Shown piece after piece: positions 9,197 to 17,686 of a stretch of 64,000 nt of DNA (positions within the stretch are counted from its first letter, which is position 1; each line of letters starts with the position of its first letter). Source of the stretch: CAHJXF01 sp038254545 (GTDB taxonomy: Bacteria; Pseudomonadota; Gammaproteobacteria; Burkholderiales; Burkholderiaceae_D); NCBI GenBank assembly GCA_038254545.1, contig JBBSGB010000008.1:52622-116621 (forward strand), given 5' to 3'. The notes below the pieces were generated by a model. That model saw nothing but the letters and a program-made list of their open reading frames with translations. It was not told where the DNA came from and searched no databases. Both the position numbers and the translations under genes were made by a program.

Positions 9197-9997
9197 ATGG
9201 CCAATCCCCTGAAGCCCTATCGCATCACCGACGACAGGAAGCTCGACCTCGGCGCATTCGATCCCGCCACCCGCGCCGTTGCGGGCGACGACGACGCGCT
9301 GAACAAAATCCAGAAGCAGATCGCCGCGTACCAGAATGCGCTCTTCGCGGAAAATCGGCGCAGTCTCCTCGTCGTCCTGCAAGGCATGGACACCTCGGGC
9401 AAGGACGGCGCCACGATTGCGACCTTCGACAAGACCCATCCGCAAGGCGTCTATGTCACGCCGTTCAAGGCGCCGTCGGCCGACGAAGCGGCTCACGATT
9501 TCCTGTGGCGCGTGCATCCGCATGCGCCGGCCAAGGGAATGATCGCGGTCTTCAATCGCAGCCACTACGAGGCCGTGATCGCCGAGCGGGTGCTCGGCCT
9601 GGCCGACAAGAAGGAATGCAAGCGCCGCTATGCGCAGATCGTCGACTTCGAGCGCCTGTTGATCGAGCACGGCACGACGATCGTGAAATGCTTCCTGCAT
9701 ATCTCGATGGCCGAGCAGAAGGGACGGCTGCAATCGCGGCTCGATGACGCGACCAAGCACTGGAAATTCAATCCCAACGACCTCGTCGAACGCGGACGTT
9801 GGGATACGAACGCCGAAGCTTTCACCGACGCGATCCGCTATACGTCGACGCGCGATGCGCCGTGGTGGATCGTGCCCTCGGACTCCAAGCCGCATCGCAA
9901 CCTGATGGTCGCAACCGTGGTGCGCGACGCGCTCGCCCGCATCGATCCGAAGTACCCGCCGCTCGACCCGAAGTACAAGGGCATCGTGATCGAGTGA
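9197..9997 (+). CDS. ppk2: Polyphosphate kinase 2 family nucleotide phosphotransferase
   Basis: 266 residues. Walker A GMDTSGKDG and the PPK2 lid-side motif FNRSHYE are present, followed by the conserved FLHISMAEQKGRLQSRL helix and the RWDTNAEAFTDAI segment. PPK2 enzymes move phosphate between polyphosphate and nucleoside mono- or diphosphates; the subclass (ADP- or AMP-phosphorylating) cannot be settled by eye. The length fits the single-domain class. The start is the ATG at 9197; the frame is open far upstream only because it is antisense to glpK. Divergent from glpK with 102 bp between starts. Confidence 0.92.
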   Translation: MANPLKPYRITDDRKLDLGAFDPATRAVAGDDDALNKIQKQIAAYQNALFAENRRSLLVVLQGMDTSGKDGATIATFDKTHPQGVYVTPFKAPSADEAAHDFLWRVHPHAPAKGMIAVFNRSHYEAVIAERVLGLADKKECKRRYAQIVDFERLLIEHGTTIVKCFLHISMAEQKGRLQSRLDDATKHWKFNPNDLVERGRWDTNAEAFTDAIRYTSTRDAPWWIVPSDSKPHRNLMVATVVRDALARIDPKYPPLDPKYKGIVIE

Positions 9998-10084
9998 TTG
10001 CGATGCGTTGAAGAATGTTGAAGATGCGCGGTTGACGCACGCCGCCGTCGTCGGCTAGTGTCGAAAGCCCGCAGGAGACCCACC

Positions 10085-13000
10085 ATGACCGACCTGTCCG
10101 AACCGAAGAAGATCGCCGAACGCGAGGCCGCGTGGCGACCCGCGCACAAGGTGCGCTTCGTGACGGCCGCCGCGCTGTTCGACGGGCACGATGCGTCGAT
10201 CAACATCATGCGGCGCATCCTGCAATCGAACGGCTGCGAAGTGATCCACCTCGGGCACAACCGCTCGGTCGACGAAGTCGTCACCTGCGCCTTGCAGGAG
10301 GATGTGCAGGGCATCGCCGTGTCTAGCTATCAGGGCGGACACGTCGAGTACTTCAAGTACATGATCGACCTCCTGAAGCAGCGCGGCGGCGCGCATATCA
10401 AGGTGTTCGCCGGCGGCGGCGGCGTGATCGTGGCAAGCGAGATCGCCGAGTTGCAGGCGTATGGCGTCGAGCGCATCTACAGTCCCGAAGACGGCCAGCG
10501 CATGGGGCTTGCGGGAATGATCCGGGACATGATCGAACGCTGCGATGTCGATCTGTCGGTGCATGCGCCGAAGTCGCTCGACGGGATTCGCAAGGGTGAT
10601 CGACGCGCGCTCGCGCAATTGATCACGGTGCTCGAGAATCGTCGCGGCGCGCCTGCGACGGCCGGTGATGCTGCGGACGGCAGCTTCACGCGCCTGCGCG
10701 AGTCGCTCTACAAGGCGGCCGACAAGGCAACCGTGCCCACGCTCGGCATCACGGGCACCGGCGGCGCGGGCAAGTCGTCGTTGACCGACGAACTGATTCG
10801 CCGCATGCGTCTCGATCAGGACGACGCCTTGCAGATCGCGGTCATCTCGATCGATCCGTCGCGTCGCAAGTCGGGCGGAGCGCTGCTGGGAGACCGCATC
10901 CGCATGAACGCGATCGGACCGTGGAAGCGGGCCGATGGAACCGCGGACTCGTCACCTCGCGGCGGTGTCTTCATGCGCTCGCTCGCCACGCGCGAAGCGG
11001 GGCAGGAGATCTCCGACGCGCTGCCCGACGTGATCGCCGCGTGCAAGGTCGCGGGCTTCGACCTGATCGTCGTCGAGACCTCGGGCATCGGGCAGGGCGA
11101 TGCGGCGATCGTTCCGCTGGTGGACGTGAGCATGTACGTGATGACGCCCGAGTTCGGCGCGGCCAGCCAGCTCGAGAAGATCGACATGCTCGACTTCGCG
11201 GATTTTGTCGCCATCAACAAGTTCGATCGCAAGGGCGCGGCCGATGCCTTGCGCGACGTCGCCAAACAGGTCCAGCGCAATCGCGAAGCCTTCACGATGT
11301 CGCCCGACCAGATGCCGGTGTACGGCACGCAGGCGTCGAAGTTCAACGACGACGGCGTGACGGCGTTCTATCAGGGACTGTTGCCCAAGCTGGCGGAGTT
11401 CGGATTGAAGGTGAGCGAGGGCCGCCTCCCGAAAGTCTCGACCCACCAATCGACCGCGACCAACGTGATCGTGCCGCCGGCGCGTTCGCGCTATCTCGCT
11501 GAGATTGCCGATGTGGTGCGCGGCTATCTGAAGCGCGCCGATACGCAGAGCGCGGTCGCGCGTGAGGCGCAGCAGTTGCGGGCTTCGGTGCGGATGATGG
11601 GTGAAACGAAACACGATGGCACGGGCGATGACGCGAAAGCCTCGCCCGACCGTCTCGAGAAACTCGCGAGCGATCGCGAGACTCGGCTCGATGCGCACAG
11701 CAGAAAGCTGCTCGCGATGTGGCCCACGATGCAGAAGGCCTACGCCGGCGACGAGTATGTCGTGAAGATTCGCGACAAGGAACTGCGCACCGCACTCACC
11801 ACCAAGTCGTTATCCGGCACGACCATCCGCAAGGTCGCATTGCCGCGCTACGAAGACCAGGGCGAAGTGTTGAAGTGGCTGATGCGCGAGAACGTGCCCG
11901 GCTCGTTCCCGTTCACCGCGGGCACGTTCGCGTTCAAGCGCGAAGGCGAAGACCCGACGCGCATGTTCGCGGGCGAGGGCGATCCCTTCCGCACCAATCG
12001 GCGTTTTCGCCTGTTGTCCGAAGGCATGCCGGCCAAGCGCCTCTCGACCGCGTTCGACAGCGTCACGCTCTACGGCCACGAGCCCGACCTGCGCCCCGAC
12101 ATCTACGGCAAGGTCGGCAACTCGGGCGTGTCGATCGCCACGCTCGACGACATGAAGGTGCTGTACTCGGGCTTCGACCTGACGAGCCCGAGCACCTCGG
12201 TGTCGATGACCATCAACGGCCCCGCGCCGTCGATCCTCGCGATGTTCATGAACGCTGCGATCGACCAGAACCTCGACAAATTCAAGGTCGACAACGGTCG
12301 CGAACCGACCGACGACGAAGAAGAGAAGATCCGCCAGTGGGTTGTGGAGAACGTGCGCGGCACCGTGCAGGCCGACATCCTGAAGGAAGACCAGGGCCAG
12401 AACACCTGCATATTCTCGACCGAGTTTTCGCTGAAGGTGATGGGCGACATCCAGCAGTACTTCGTGCAGCACCGCGTGAAGAATTTTTACTCGGTCTCCA
12501 TCAGCGGCTATCACATCGCCGAAGCCGGTGCGAACCCGATCTCGCAACTCGCGTTCACGTTGAGCAATGGCTTCACCTTCGTCGAAGCCTATCTCGCGCG
12601 CGGCATGCACATCGACGACTTCGCGCAGAACCTGTCGTTCTTCTTTTCCAACGGCATGGACCCCGAGTACACGGTGATGGGTCGCGTCGCGCGCCGCATC
12701 TGGGCGGTGGCGATGCGCGACAAGTACGGCGCCAACGAGCGCAGCCAGAAGTTGAAGTACCACATCCAGACCAGCGGCCGATCTCTGCACGCGCAAGAGA
12801 TCCAGTTCAACGACATCCGCACCACCTTGCAGGCGCTGATCGCGATCTACGACAACTGCAATTCACTGCACACCAACGCCTTCGACGAAGCGATCACCAC
12901 GCCCACCGAGGACAGCGTGCGTCGCGCGATGGCGATCCAGTTGATCATCAATCGCGAGTGGGGGCTGGCCAAGAACGAGAACCCGAACCAGGGCGCGTTC

Positions 13001-13456
13001 ATCATCGACGAGCTGACCGACCTCGTCGAAGAAGCGGTGTTGCAGGAGTTCGAGAAGATCGCCGATCGCGGCGGCGTGCTGGGCGCGATGGAGACCGGCT
13101 ACCAGCGCGGCAAGATCCAGGAAGAGTCGATGACCTACGAGATGTTGAAGCACACCGGCGAGTTGCCGATCATCGGCGTCAACACCTTCCGCAATCCGCA
13201 CGGCGACCCGCATTCGCAGAAGGTCGAGCTGATGCGCTCGACCGAGGAAGAGAAGCAGTCGCAGTTGAAGCGGCTGCACGACTTTCATCAAGGGCATGCG
13301 AGCGAGTCGCCGGCGATGCTCGCGCGGCTGCGTCAGGCGGTGATCGACAACCGCAATGTGTTCGAGGTGCTGATGGACGCGGTGCGGGTGTGTTCGCTCG
13401 GGCAGATCACCGATGCGTTGTTCGAGGTGGGCGGGCAGTATCGGCGGAGCATGTAG
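10085..13456 (+). CDS. icmF: Fused isobutyryl-CoA mutase (B12 domain, G3E chaperone GTPase, mutase)
   Basis: 1123 residues. The N-terminal cobalamin domain carries the IcmF form of the base-off motif (FDGHDASINIMRRIL) and the glycine-rich GGGG loop. A MeaI/ArgK-type GTPase follows (Walker A GTGGAGKSS), then a methylmalonyl-CoA-mutase-type barrel. IcmF interconverts isobutyryl-CoA and n-butyryl-CoA by a radical carbon shift; some members prefer isovaleryl/pivalyl-CoA. The ATG at 10085 follows an AGGAG site; a GTG 27 bp upstream is less likely. The gene is intact and single, with no mutase epimerase or propionyl-CoA carboxylase nearby. Confidence 0.95.
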   Translation: MTDLSEPKKIAEREAAWRPAHKVRFVTAAALFDGHDASINIMRRILQSNGCEVIHLGHNRSVDEVVTCALQEDVQGIAVSSYQGGHVEYFKYMIDLLKQRGGAHIKVFAGGGGVIVASEIAELQAYGVERIYSPEDGQRMGLAGMIRDMIERCDVDLSVHAPKSLDGIRKGDRRALAQLITVLENRRGAPATAGDAADGSFTRLRESLYKAADKATVPTLGITGTGGAGKSSLTDELIRRMRLDQDDALQIAVISIDPSRRKSGGALLGDRIRMNAIGPWKRADGTADSSPRGGVFMRSLATREAGQEISDALPDVIAACKVAGFDLIVVETSGIGQGDAAIVPLVDVSMYVMTPEFGAASQLEKIDMLDFADFVAINKFDRKGAADALRDVAKQVQRNREAFTMSPDQMPVYGTQASKFNDDGVTAFYQGLLPKLAEFGLKVSEGRLPKVSTHQSTATNVIVPPARSRYLAEIADVVRGYLKRADTQSAVAREAQQLRASVRMMGETKHDGTGDDAKASPDRLEKLASDRETRLDAHSRKLLAMWPTMQKAYAGDEYVVKIRDKELRTALTTKSLSGTTIRKVALPRYEDQGEVLKWLMRENVPGSFPFTAGTFAFKREGEDPTRMFAGEGDPFRTNRRFRLLSEGMPAKRLSTAFDSVTLYGHEPDLRPDIYGKVGNSGVSIATLDDMKVLYSGFDLTSPSTSVSMTINGPAPSILAMFMNAAIDQNLDKFKVDNGREPTDDEEEKIRQWVVENVRGTVQADILKEDQGQNTCIFSTEFSLKVMGDIQQYFVQHRVKNFYSVSISGYHIAEAGANPISQLAFTLSNGFTFVEAYLARGMHIDDFAQNLSFFFSNGMDPEYTVMGRVARRIWAVAMRDKYGANERSQKLKYHIQTSGRSLHAQEIQFNDIRTTLQALIAIYDNCNSLHTNAFDEAITTPTEDSVRRAMAIQLIINREWGLAKNENPNQGAFIIDELTDLVEEAVLQEFEKIADRGGVLGAMETGYQRGKIQEESMTYEMLKHTGELPIIGVNTFRNPHGDPHSQKVELMRSTEEEKQSQLKRLHDFHQGHASESPAMLARLRQAVIDNRNVFEVLMDAVRVCSLGQITDALFEVGGQYRRSM

Positions 13457-13598
13457 CGGTCCCGTCGGCGACACCTTGATTGCGTTGCTGCCGGCGGGCG
13501 TCCCCTCCCCCCCGTGAAGTCCCTCCTCGTCGCGCGCGGCTGCGGGCCTTCGCCGACGCTCGGTGTGGCCTGTGCCGCGGCGGCTCCGCCCACGCTGA
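13457..13598. other. Intergenic, no gene recognised
   Basis: GC-rich spacer after icmF with a C-rich run near 13505-13516. I see no open reading frame with coding character, and no hairpin followed by a T tract. Confidence 0.5.
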
Positions 13599-13782
13599 TC
13601 AGGCCAGACGCGCTTTCAGCGCCGCCGCCGCGGTCGTCAGAATTTCCTGCGACAACGTCGCGTCGTTCACCGCGCGGGCCATAGACATAGCCCCGACCAG
13701 CGTGGCCAGGGCATCGAGCGCGAACGCGCGGCGCTTCTTTTTCGGGCAGGTGTCCGGCGAGATGCGAGATCAGCTCCACTTA
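13599..13782 (-). pseudogene. TetR-family regulator, C-terminal remnant with frameshift
   Basis: Two frames joined by a single-base shift in an A run near 13736-13740 read as the end of a TetR/AcrR regulator: VELISHLAGHLPEK, then KRRAFALDALATLVGAM, MARAVNDATLSQEIL and AALKARLA before a TGA. This matches the usual last helices of TetR proteins. The DNA-binding half is absent. Between it and the upstream gene lies a 46-codon frame (13780-13919, overlapping that gene's stop as ATGA) that I do not recognise. The whole stretch looks like decayed sequence. Confidence 0.55.
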
Positions 13783-13916
13783 GTGCTGCACCTGCCCCGA
13801 GCATGGCGACGACGACCAGCAATTGATCCGGTGTGAGGACGAAGCGATGTTCAAGGCCAAGCGAGATGGGGGCAACCGCATCTGGATGACGACCGGGCCG
13901 TAGCGGCCGGGCGCGT

Positions 13917-14639
13917 TCATCGCTTGCGCGTGTCGATGGCCTCCATCGCGCTTCGCGTGCGCTGTGCGGTGTTGTCCGTGACCGCGTCGCCATGCGCCGG
14001 CACCACCACGGTCGGGGGCGATTTTTCCAGCGCGTCTCGAATCGATGCGAGCCACGCCGCGCGGTCGCGTACATAGACGAGTTCGGGTTGGGAGTTGCAG
14101 CGATAGCCTGGACCGCTGCCGACGAATCGCGAAAGCAGGCGCAGCGGCCAGATCTGGTCCGAGGCCGTGTTGTTCGAGAACTGATCGCCCGCCCACCAGA
14201 TCGTCCCTTCGGGGTTGGGGATCTCGATCAGGAGGTCGGGGCTCTTCATGCCATCGGGCAGCAACACACGCACAGGCCCGATTCTTTGCGCCAGCTCTTC
14301 GAGGGGCAGATACGGGACGTCGGGCGTCTTTTTCGCGAGCCGCGCATGCGCACCGGCGGGGGCGAAGCTGAGCGCTTCGGGAAATCGCGCTCGCCACGCG
14401 GCCTGCCCCATGTTGTGAAAGCCGTTCGGCGCTACGAGCACGCTGACCCTGGCCTGCCGGTCGAGCACGTCGTAGACGCCTGGGGTCGCGTCGCTGGGCG
14501 GACTGACGACCATCCACGTGCCGTCCTGCAGTCTCGCCGCGAGTGCATTGGCCGTGCCCGGACCGAACGAGTACTTGAGCCAGAGCACGCTGCCGTCCGC
14601 GGTCAGCGACATCCACCGGTTCAGTTGCACGCCGCTCAT
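13917..14639 (-). CDS. DUF4336 / metallo-hydrolase-like protein
   Basis: 240 residues starting MSGVQLNRW. The order of elements resembles DUF4336 and metallo-beta-lactamase-like hydrolases: WMVVSPPSDATPGVYDVL, VAPNGFHNMG, LLIEIPNPEGTIWWAGDQ and a late VVVPAHGDAV segment. The classical HxHxDH metal motif is not obvious, so activity is uncertain. The start overlaps the stop of the SRPBCC gene upstream as ATGA, so it is the third gene of an ArsR-SRPBCC-hydrolase operon. Substrate unknown. Confidence 0.62.
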   Translation of the reverse strand: MSGVQLNRWMSLTADGSVLWLKYSFGPGTANALAARLQDGTWMVVSPPSDATPGVYDVLDRQARVSVLVAPNGFHNMGQAAWRARFPEALSFAPAGAHARLAKKTPDVPYLPLEELAQRIGPVRVLLPDGMKSPDLLIEIPNPEGTIWWAGDQFSNNTASDQIWPLRLLSRFVGSGPGYRCNSQPELVYVRDRAAWLASIRDALEKSPPTVVVPAHGDAVTDNTAQRTRSAMEAIDTRKR

Positions 14640-15166
14640 GAGACACCAGCCTTCCGAGAAACCGGATCGGAGCCGGTTTCGATCATATGCAGCAGGCGAT
14701 CGAGACGGTCGAGCCCCTGGCAGATGCCTTCCCTCATTCCCTGCTTGAGCAAACCCTCGCAGTCGGCCGCCGAATTCGCGCGCACCGTCAGCGAGACCCG
14801 GGTTCCCCCGGCTGCGTGATCCTCGAACGACACCGTGTGCACATAGGTGGCCGGCGCGGCGCCCGACCATCCGGGAGATGCGGGATCGGGAATGTCGTTG
14901 TAGACGAGTCGCTCGTTCGCGACGACCTCGAGGAACACGCCGCCGTTAGGATAGACCGTGCCGCTGGCCGTGCGCATGTCGATGCGCCACACGCCGCCGG
15001 GCCTTACGTCGAGCTCGCAGCGCGGATTGGTCGCGCCGTCGATGCCCCACCAGAGCGCGACGTATCTCGGATCGGTCCAGACCCGGTACACCAGATCTCG
15101 TGGTGCATCGAACACGCGCGTGAGCCCGAACTCGCGCGCGGCCACCGGTTCATTCGGCAGGGCCAT
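14636..15166 (-). CDS. SRPBCC (AHSA1/ActivatorHsp90-like) domain protein
   Basis: 176 residues from the ATG at 15166, which has a GAAAGGAG ribosome site. The START-like fold begins with FGLTRVFDAPRDLVYRVWTDP and has the typical WWG and PGGVWRIDM elements; these proteins bind hydrophobic ligands. The start lies inside the end of the ArsR gene (17-bp overlap). The ArsR+SRPBCC pairing is very common and suggests that ArsR controls this gene. An additional ~30-residue C-terminal tail follows the domain. Confidence 0.85.
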   Translation of the reverse strand: MALPNEPVAAREFGLTRVFDAPRDLVYRVWTDPRYVALWWGIDGATNPRCELDVRPGGVWRIDMRTASGTVYPNGGVFLEVVANERLVYNDIPDPASPGWSGAAPATYVHTVSFEDHAAGGTRVSLTVRANSAADCEGLLKQGMREGICQGLDRLDRLLHMIETGSDPVSRKAGVS

Positions 15167-15494
15167 CGATCTCTCCTTTCTTGATGCGCACGAGCACATC
15201 GACAATGTTGTCGAAACGCGTTTCCCACATGCGGCGATAGGTTGCCAGCCACTTGTCGACGTCTTTCAAGCGCGCGAGCCGAAGCTGACTCGGACGGCGC
15301 TGCGCGTCGCGCCCCCGGGCGATCAGGCCGGCGCGCGCCAGCACGCCGATGTGCTTCGAAACGGCGCGCACGCTCATGTCGAAGGGTTGTGCGAGTTCGG
15401 CTACCGACGCGTCGCCCTTCGCGAGGCGAGCGAGGATGGCGCGTCGCGTGGGGTCGGCGAGGGCGGCGAGGGTTTGGCTGAGACGATCGGTCAT
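15150..15494 (-). CDS. ArsR-family regulator (SRPBCC-associated), copy 1
   Basis: 114 residues. A single winged helix (LAALADPTRRAILARL, then SVAELAQPFDMSVRAVSKHIGVL) spans most of the protein, ending in KWLATYRRMWETRFD, typical of the YdfF/SdpR-like ArsR proteins paired with AHSA1 genes. There are no metal-binding cysteines in the recognition helix. A GAACC/GGTTC inverted repeat lies 7 bp before its start and is a likely autoregulatory operator. Confidence 0.88.
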   Translation of the reverse strand: MTDRLSQTLAALADPTRRAILARLAKGDASVAELAQPFDMSVRAVSKHIGVLARAGLIARGRDAQRRPSQLRLARLKDVDKWLATYRRMWETRFDNIVDVLVRIKKGEIDGPAE

Positions 15495-15500
15495 GATACG

Positions 15501-15514
15501 GAACCATTTGGTTC
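15501..15514. promoter_or_regulatory. Candidate operator of ArsR copy 1 (GAACC-N4-GGTTC)
   Basis: A 5-4-5 inverted repeat, GAACC-ATTT-GGTTC, sits just upstream of the ArsR start at 15494. Its geometry matches the GCAACC-N4-GGTTGC repeats upstream of the second ArsR/SRPBCC module, so both probably serve the neighbouring ArsR protein. Confidence 0.5.
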
Positions 15515-15563
15515 TGGAACTGAATGGAGCCTAAAGGATTCGACCTTCAAGGTCAAGCCGCGA

Positions 15564-15911
15564 TCAACGTTCGACGAAGGTCTTCAACCGGCCCAGCGCC
15601 TTATCCCACTGCGCCGAGACGAGCTCGAGGTATTGCCTGAGGTCCTCGATGGGGCGCGGGTCGTATGCAAAGCGACTCTCGCGACCCGTCCGCACGCCGT
15701 GCACGATGCCCGCCTCTTCGAGGATCCGCAGATGCTTCGTGATCGCCTGGCGGGTGAGCGCCGTGTTCTCGGTCAACTGCGCGATCGAGCAGGGCGGCCC
15801 GCCGGAGAGCTTCACGACCAACGATAGCCGAGTCCGGTCGCCCAGCGCCGCGAAGACGGGCGCGCTGGCTTGCTGCCTGGCCGTCAGGCTGCTACGTGCG
15901 GAGCGCGACAT
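15564..15911 (-). CDS. ArsR-family regulator (SRPBCC-associated), copy 2
   Basis: 115 residues. The winged helix reads FAALGDRTRLSLVVKL, CSIAQLTENTALTRQAITKHLRIL, with a wing at GRESRFAYD and a final helix RQYLELVSAQWDKALGRLK. It begins inside the last codons of the SRPBCC gene upstream (20-bp overlap), so the order here is SRPBCC first, ArsR second, the reverse of copy 1. No thiol metal site. It probably represses its own operon through the two inverted repeats at 16350-16406. Confidence 0.88.
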   Translation of the reverse strand: MSRSARSSLTARQQASAPVFAALGDRTRLSLVVKLSGGPPCSIAQLTENTALTRQAITKHLRILEEAGIVHGVRTGRESRFAYDPRPIEDLRQYLELVSAQWDKALGRLKTFVER

Positions 15912-16344
15912 GGCGCTCGATGTTCTTCATCTGCTCGGTCCAGCCGCCGTCGTTCATGCGGAAGGCTTCGAGCCGTCGCGCGGCCGGAAGCTTGTCGAAA
16001 CCGGACTCGATGAGCCGAAGCAACGTGCCGTTCGCGGTCTCCTCGAGCCGGAACTCGACCAGCGTCGGCGTCTCGTCGGAGTAGTCGACGTCAGGGTCGA
16101 TGGCATACGGGTGCCAGGTGAAGGAGAAGAGCCGCTCGGGTTCCATCTTCTGGACCACGACTTCCACTGCGACGTGCTCGTAGCCGGGATGCGTGATCTT
16201 GCCGCGCGAAACCTCTCCTGGCATGAACGGGCTCTCCAATTTCACGCGAAACCATTCGCCGAACTCGCGATGATCCGTCAACGCGCGCCAGACTCGTGAA
16301 ACCGGCGCCTTCAGCTCGATCTGCTTCTCGATACGATCGCTCAT
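15892..16344 (-). CDS. SRPBCC domain protein (AHSA1-like), copy 2
   Basis: 150 residues from the ATG at 16344 with a full AGGAGG site 9 bases before it. The domain opens IEKQIELKAPVSRVWRALTD and ends GWTEQMKNIERHV, as in the YndB/CalC-like group. Ligand unknown. It overlaps the ArsR gene downstream, so they are translated together. The ribosome site itself lies inside the first inverted repeat, so a protein bound there could block both transcription and translation. Confidence 0.85.
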   Translation of the reverse strand: MSDRIEKQIELKAPVSRVWRALTDHREFGEWFRVKLESPFMPGEVSRGKITHPGYEHVAVEVVVQKMEPERLFSFTWHPYAIDPDVDYSDETPTLVEFRLEETANGTLLRLIESGFDKLPAARRLEAFRMNDGGWTEQMKNIERHVALRT

Positions 16345-16349
16345 GATAT

Positions 16350-16406
16350 GCAACCTCCTGGTTGCAGGATAGAACGAGCGTCCGGAAAAAGCAACCTTTC
16401 GGTTGC
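16350..16406. promoter_or_regulatory. Double operator: two GCAACC-N4-GGTTGC inverted repeats
   Basis: Perfect 6-4-6 repeats at 16350-16365 and 16391-16406, with centres 41 bp apart (about four helical turns, same face). They precede the SRPBCC/ArsR copy-2 operon and overlap its ribosome site. They are very probably ArsR binding sites; the spacing suggests cooperative binding. Confidence 0.6.
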
Positions 16407-16415
16407 GCTATTCTT

Positions 16416-16661
16416 TCAGTGCGACGATTCCATGGCCGCCATCGCCTTCTGCATCTCCTCGGCGCTGACTTCGCGCTGGTGCGTGGCCAGCGACCATTGA
16501 TGCCCGAAGGGATCCTCGAGCTTGCCGTAGCGGTCGCCCCAGAACATGTCGGCGACCGGCATGGTGATCTTCGCGCCTGCGGCAACGGCCTTCTCGATGG
16601 CGGCGTCGACGTCGCTCTGCGCATGAGGCGCCGGGCGTCCGGCCGAGCTGGCGCGCTTCAT
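16416..16661 (-). pseudogene. VOC (PhnB-like) 3' fragment, duplicate of the gene at 17687
   Basis: An 81-residue frame. After ~15 unrelated residues it contains the last ~65 residues of a glyoxalase/PhnB-like protein (DVDAAIEKAVAAGAKITMPV, then FWGDRYGKLEDPFGHQWS). 134 bp (16464-16597) are identical to 17732-17865 in the VOC gene on the other side of the channel gene. The N-terminal half of the fold is missing, so it is not a functional VOC protein. Its ATG overlaps the stop of the FNT gene. Confidence 0.75.
16464..16597. repeat. 134-bp perfect direct repeat, copy A
   Basis: Identical base for base by my reading to 17732-17865, same orientation, 1,268 bp apart. It lies in a VOC coding fragment. 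The two copies bracket the formate/nitrite-type channel gene. Confidence 0.9.
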
Positions 16662-17626
16662 CGCTTGGGCGCGGCCACCGAGTCTTTCGCACCTCCACGC
16701 GAGGTCGGCTTCGCAGGCCGATCCGTCTTGTTCGCGTTCGGCCCGGTTCCACCGTCTCCGCGATCTTCGGGGCGCCCGAGCTGCTGGTCCTTGAGCTCGT
16801 TGCGGATCTGGCCATAGGCCAGCAACGTGAAGATGGCCGTACCGCCGAGCATGTTGCCGATGAGTGCGGGAAAGAAGAATCCAAAGATGGCCTGCCCGAT
16901 CGATTGCGTTCCGTCGATGACGAGGAAGCTCGCCTCGACCGAGCCGGCGACGACGTGCCCGAAGTTTCCCAGGGCGATCAGATAGGTGAACAGCACGATC
17001 ACGGAAAGCTTCGAACCCTCGATGCCGGCCATGATCCAGACCAGCGTGGCGATCAGGAATCCGGCAACCACGCCTCGTCCGATCAGCGCTCCAGGTGGCG
17101 CCACGGTCGCATGCACGCTGATGTCGTGAATGAACTTGAGCAGGTCTGCGTCGAGTGCGCCACCGTAGGTCAGGAACAGCGAGAAGAACGTCGCACCCAC
17201 GACGTTGGCGATCAGGACCGCCAGCCATAGGCGCATCACGAGCAGCAGGTTCTTCAGATGCGGATGTGCCATCAGCGGAACCACTGCGGTGATGGTGTTT
17301 TCGGTGAACAGTTGTTGCCGCGCCAGGATCACGATTGCGAATCCGATCGTATAGCCGAGCTTCTCGATCAGCGGAGTCCACGATGCATCAGGCAGGTACT
17401 TGCGTAGCAGCGCTTGGGACAGCACCGAGAAACCGATGCTCAGTCCCGCGCAAAGGCCCGACCACCACAGCGATGCCAACGGTCGATTGAGCTCCTCCTC
17501 TCCGCTTCTGCGAATGATTTCGAAGACGACCGGCGACCGGTGCGGAACCTGCTCCTTGACGTTCGCTTCTTCCTCCTGCGTCAGCGTGACGGCGGAAGCT
17601 TCTTCGTGTTCCTGAGTTTCGGCCAT
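16658..17626 (-). CDS. Formate/nitrite transporter family channel
   Basis: 322 residues from the ATG at 17626 (MAETQEHEEAS). A charged N-terminal tail of ~50 residues is followed by six membrane segments of the FNT fold (LWWSGLCAGLSIGFSVL, RLWLAVLIANVVGATFFSL, ALGNFGHVVAGSVEAS, GFFFPALIGNMLGGTAIF), then a hydrophilic tail rich in K, D and G. The long tails resemble the YfdC-like subgroup rather than FocA. The transported ion is unknown. No formate or nitrite enzyme lies nearby; it is flanked by duplicated VOC sequence, which suggests that it was inserted or rearranged. Confidence 0.85.
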   Translation of the reverse strand: MAETQEHEEASAVTLTQEEEANVKEQVPHRSPVVFEIIRRSGEEELNRPLASLWWSGLCAGLSIGFSVLSQALLRKYLPDASWTPLIEKLGYTIGFAIVILARQQLFTENTITAVVPLMAHPHLKNLLLVMRLWLAVLIANVVGATFFSLFLTYGGALDADLLKFIHDISVHATVAPPGALIGRGVVAGFLIATLVWIMAGIEGSKLSVIVLFTYLIALGNFGHVVAGSVEASFLVIDGTQSIGQAIFGFFFPALIGNMLGGTAIFTLLAYGQIRNELKDQQLGRPEDRGDGGTGPNANKTDRPAKPTSRGGAKDSVAAPKR

Positions 17627-17686
17627 CGGGGCGCTCCGACTCTGCGATGCCGCCAAGCATAAGCGGCAGTGACCGAACGTAGGGTT

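Noticed and set aside
9095..9895. N-terminal extension of glpK
   Set aside because: The extra 267 codons are antisense to PPK2 and have no domain; MKVILALDQG at 9094 is the normal GlpK start.
11719..13479. Long plus-strand frame inside icmF
   Set aside because: Shifted frame of icmF with R/G/H-rich composition; the icmF frame itself is continuous and matches the family to the end.
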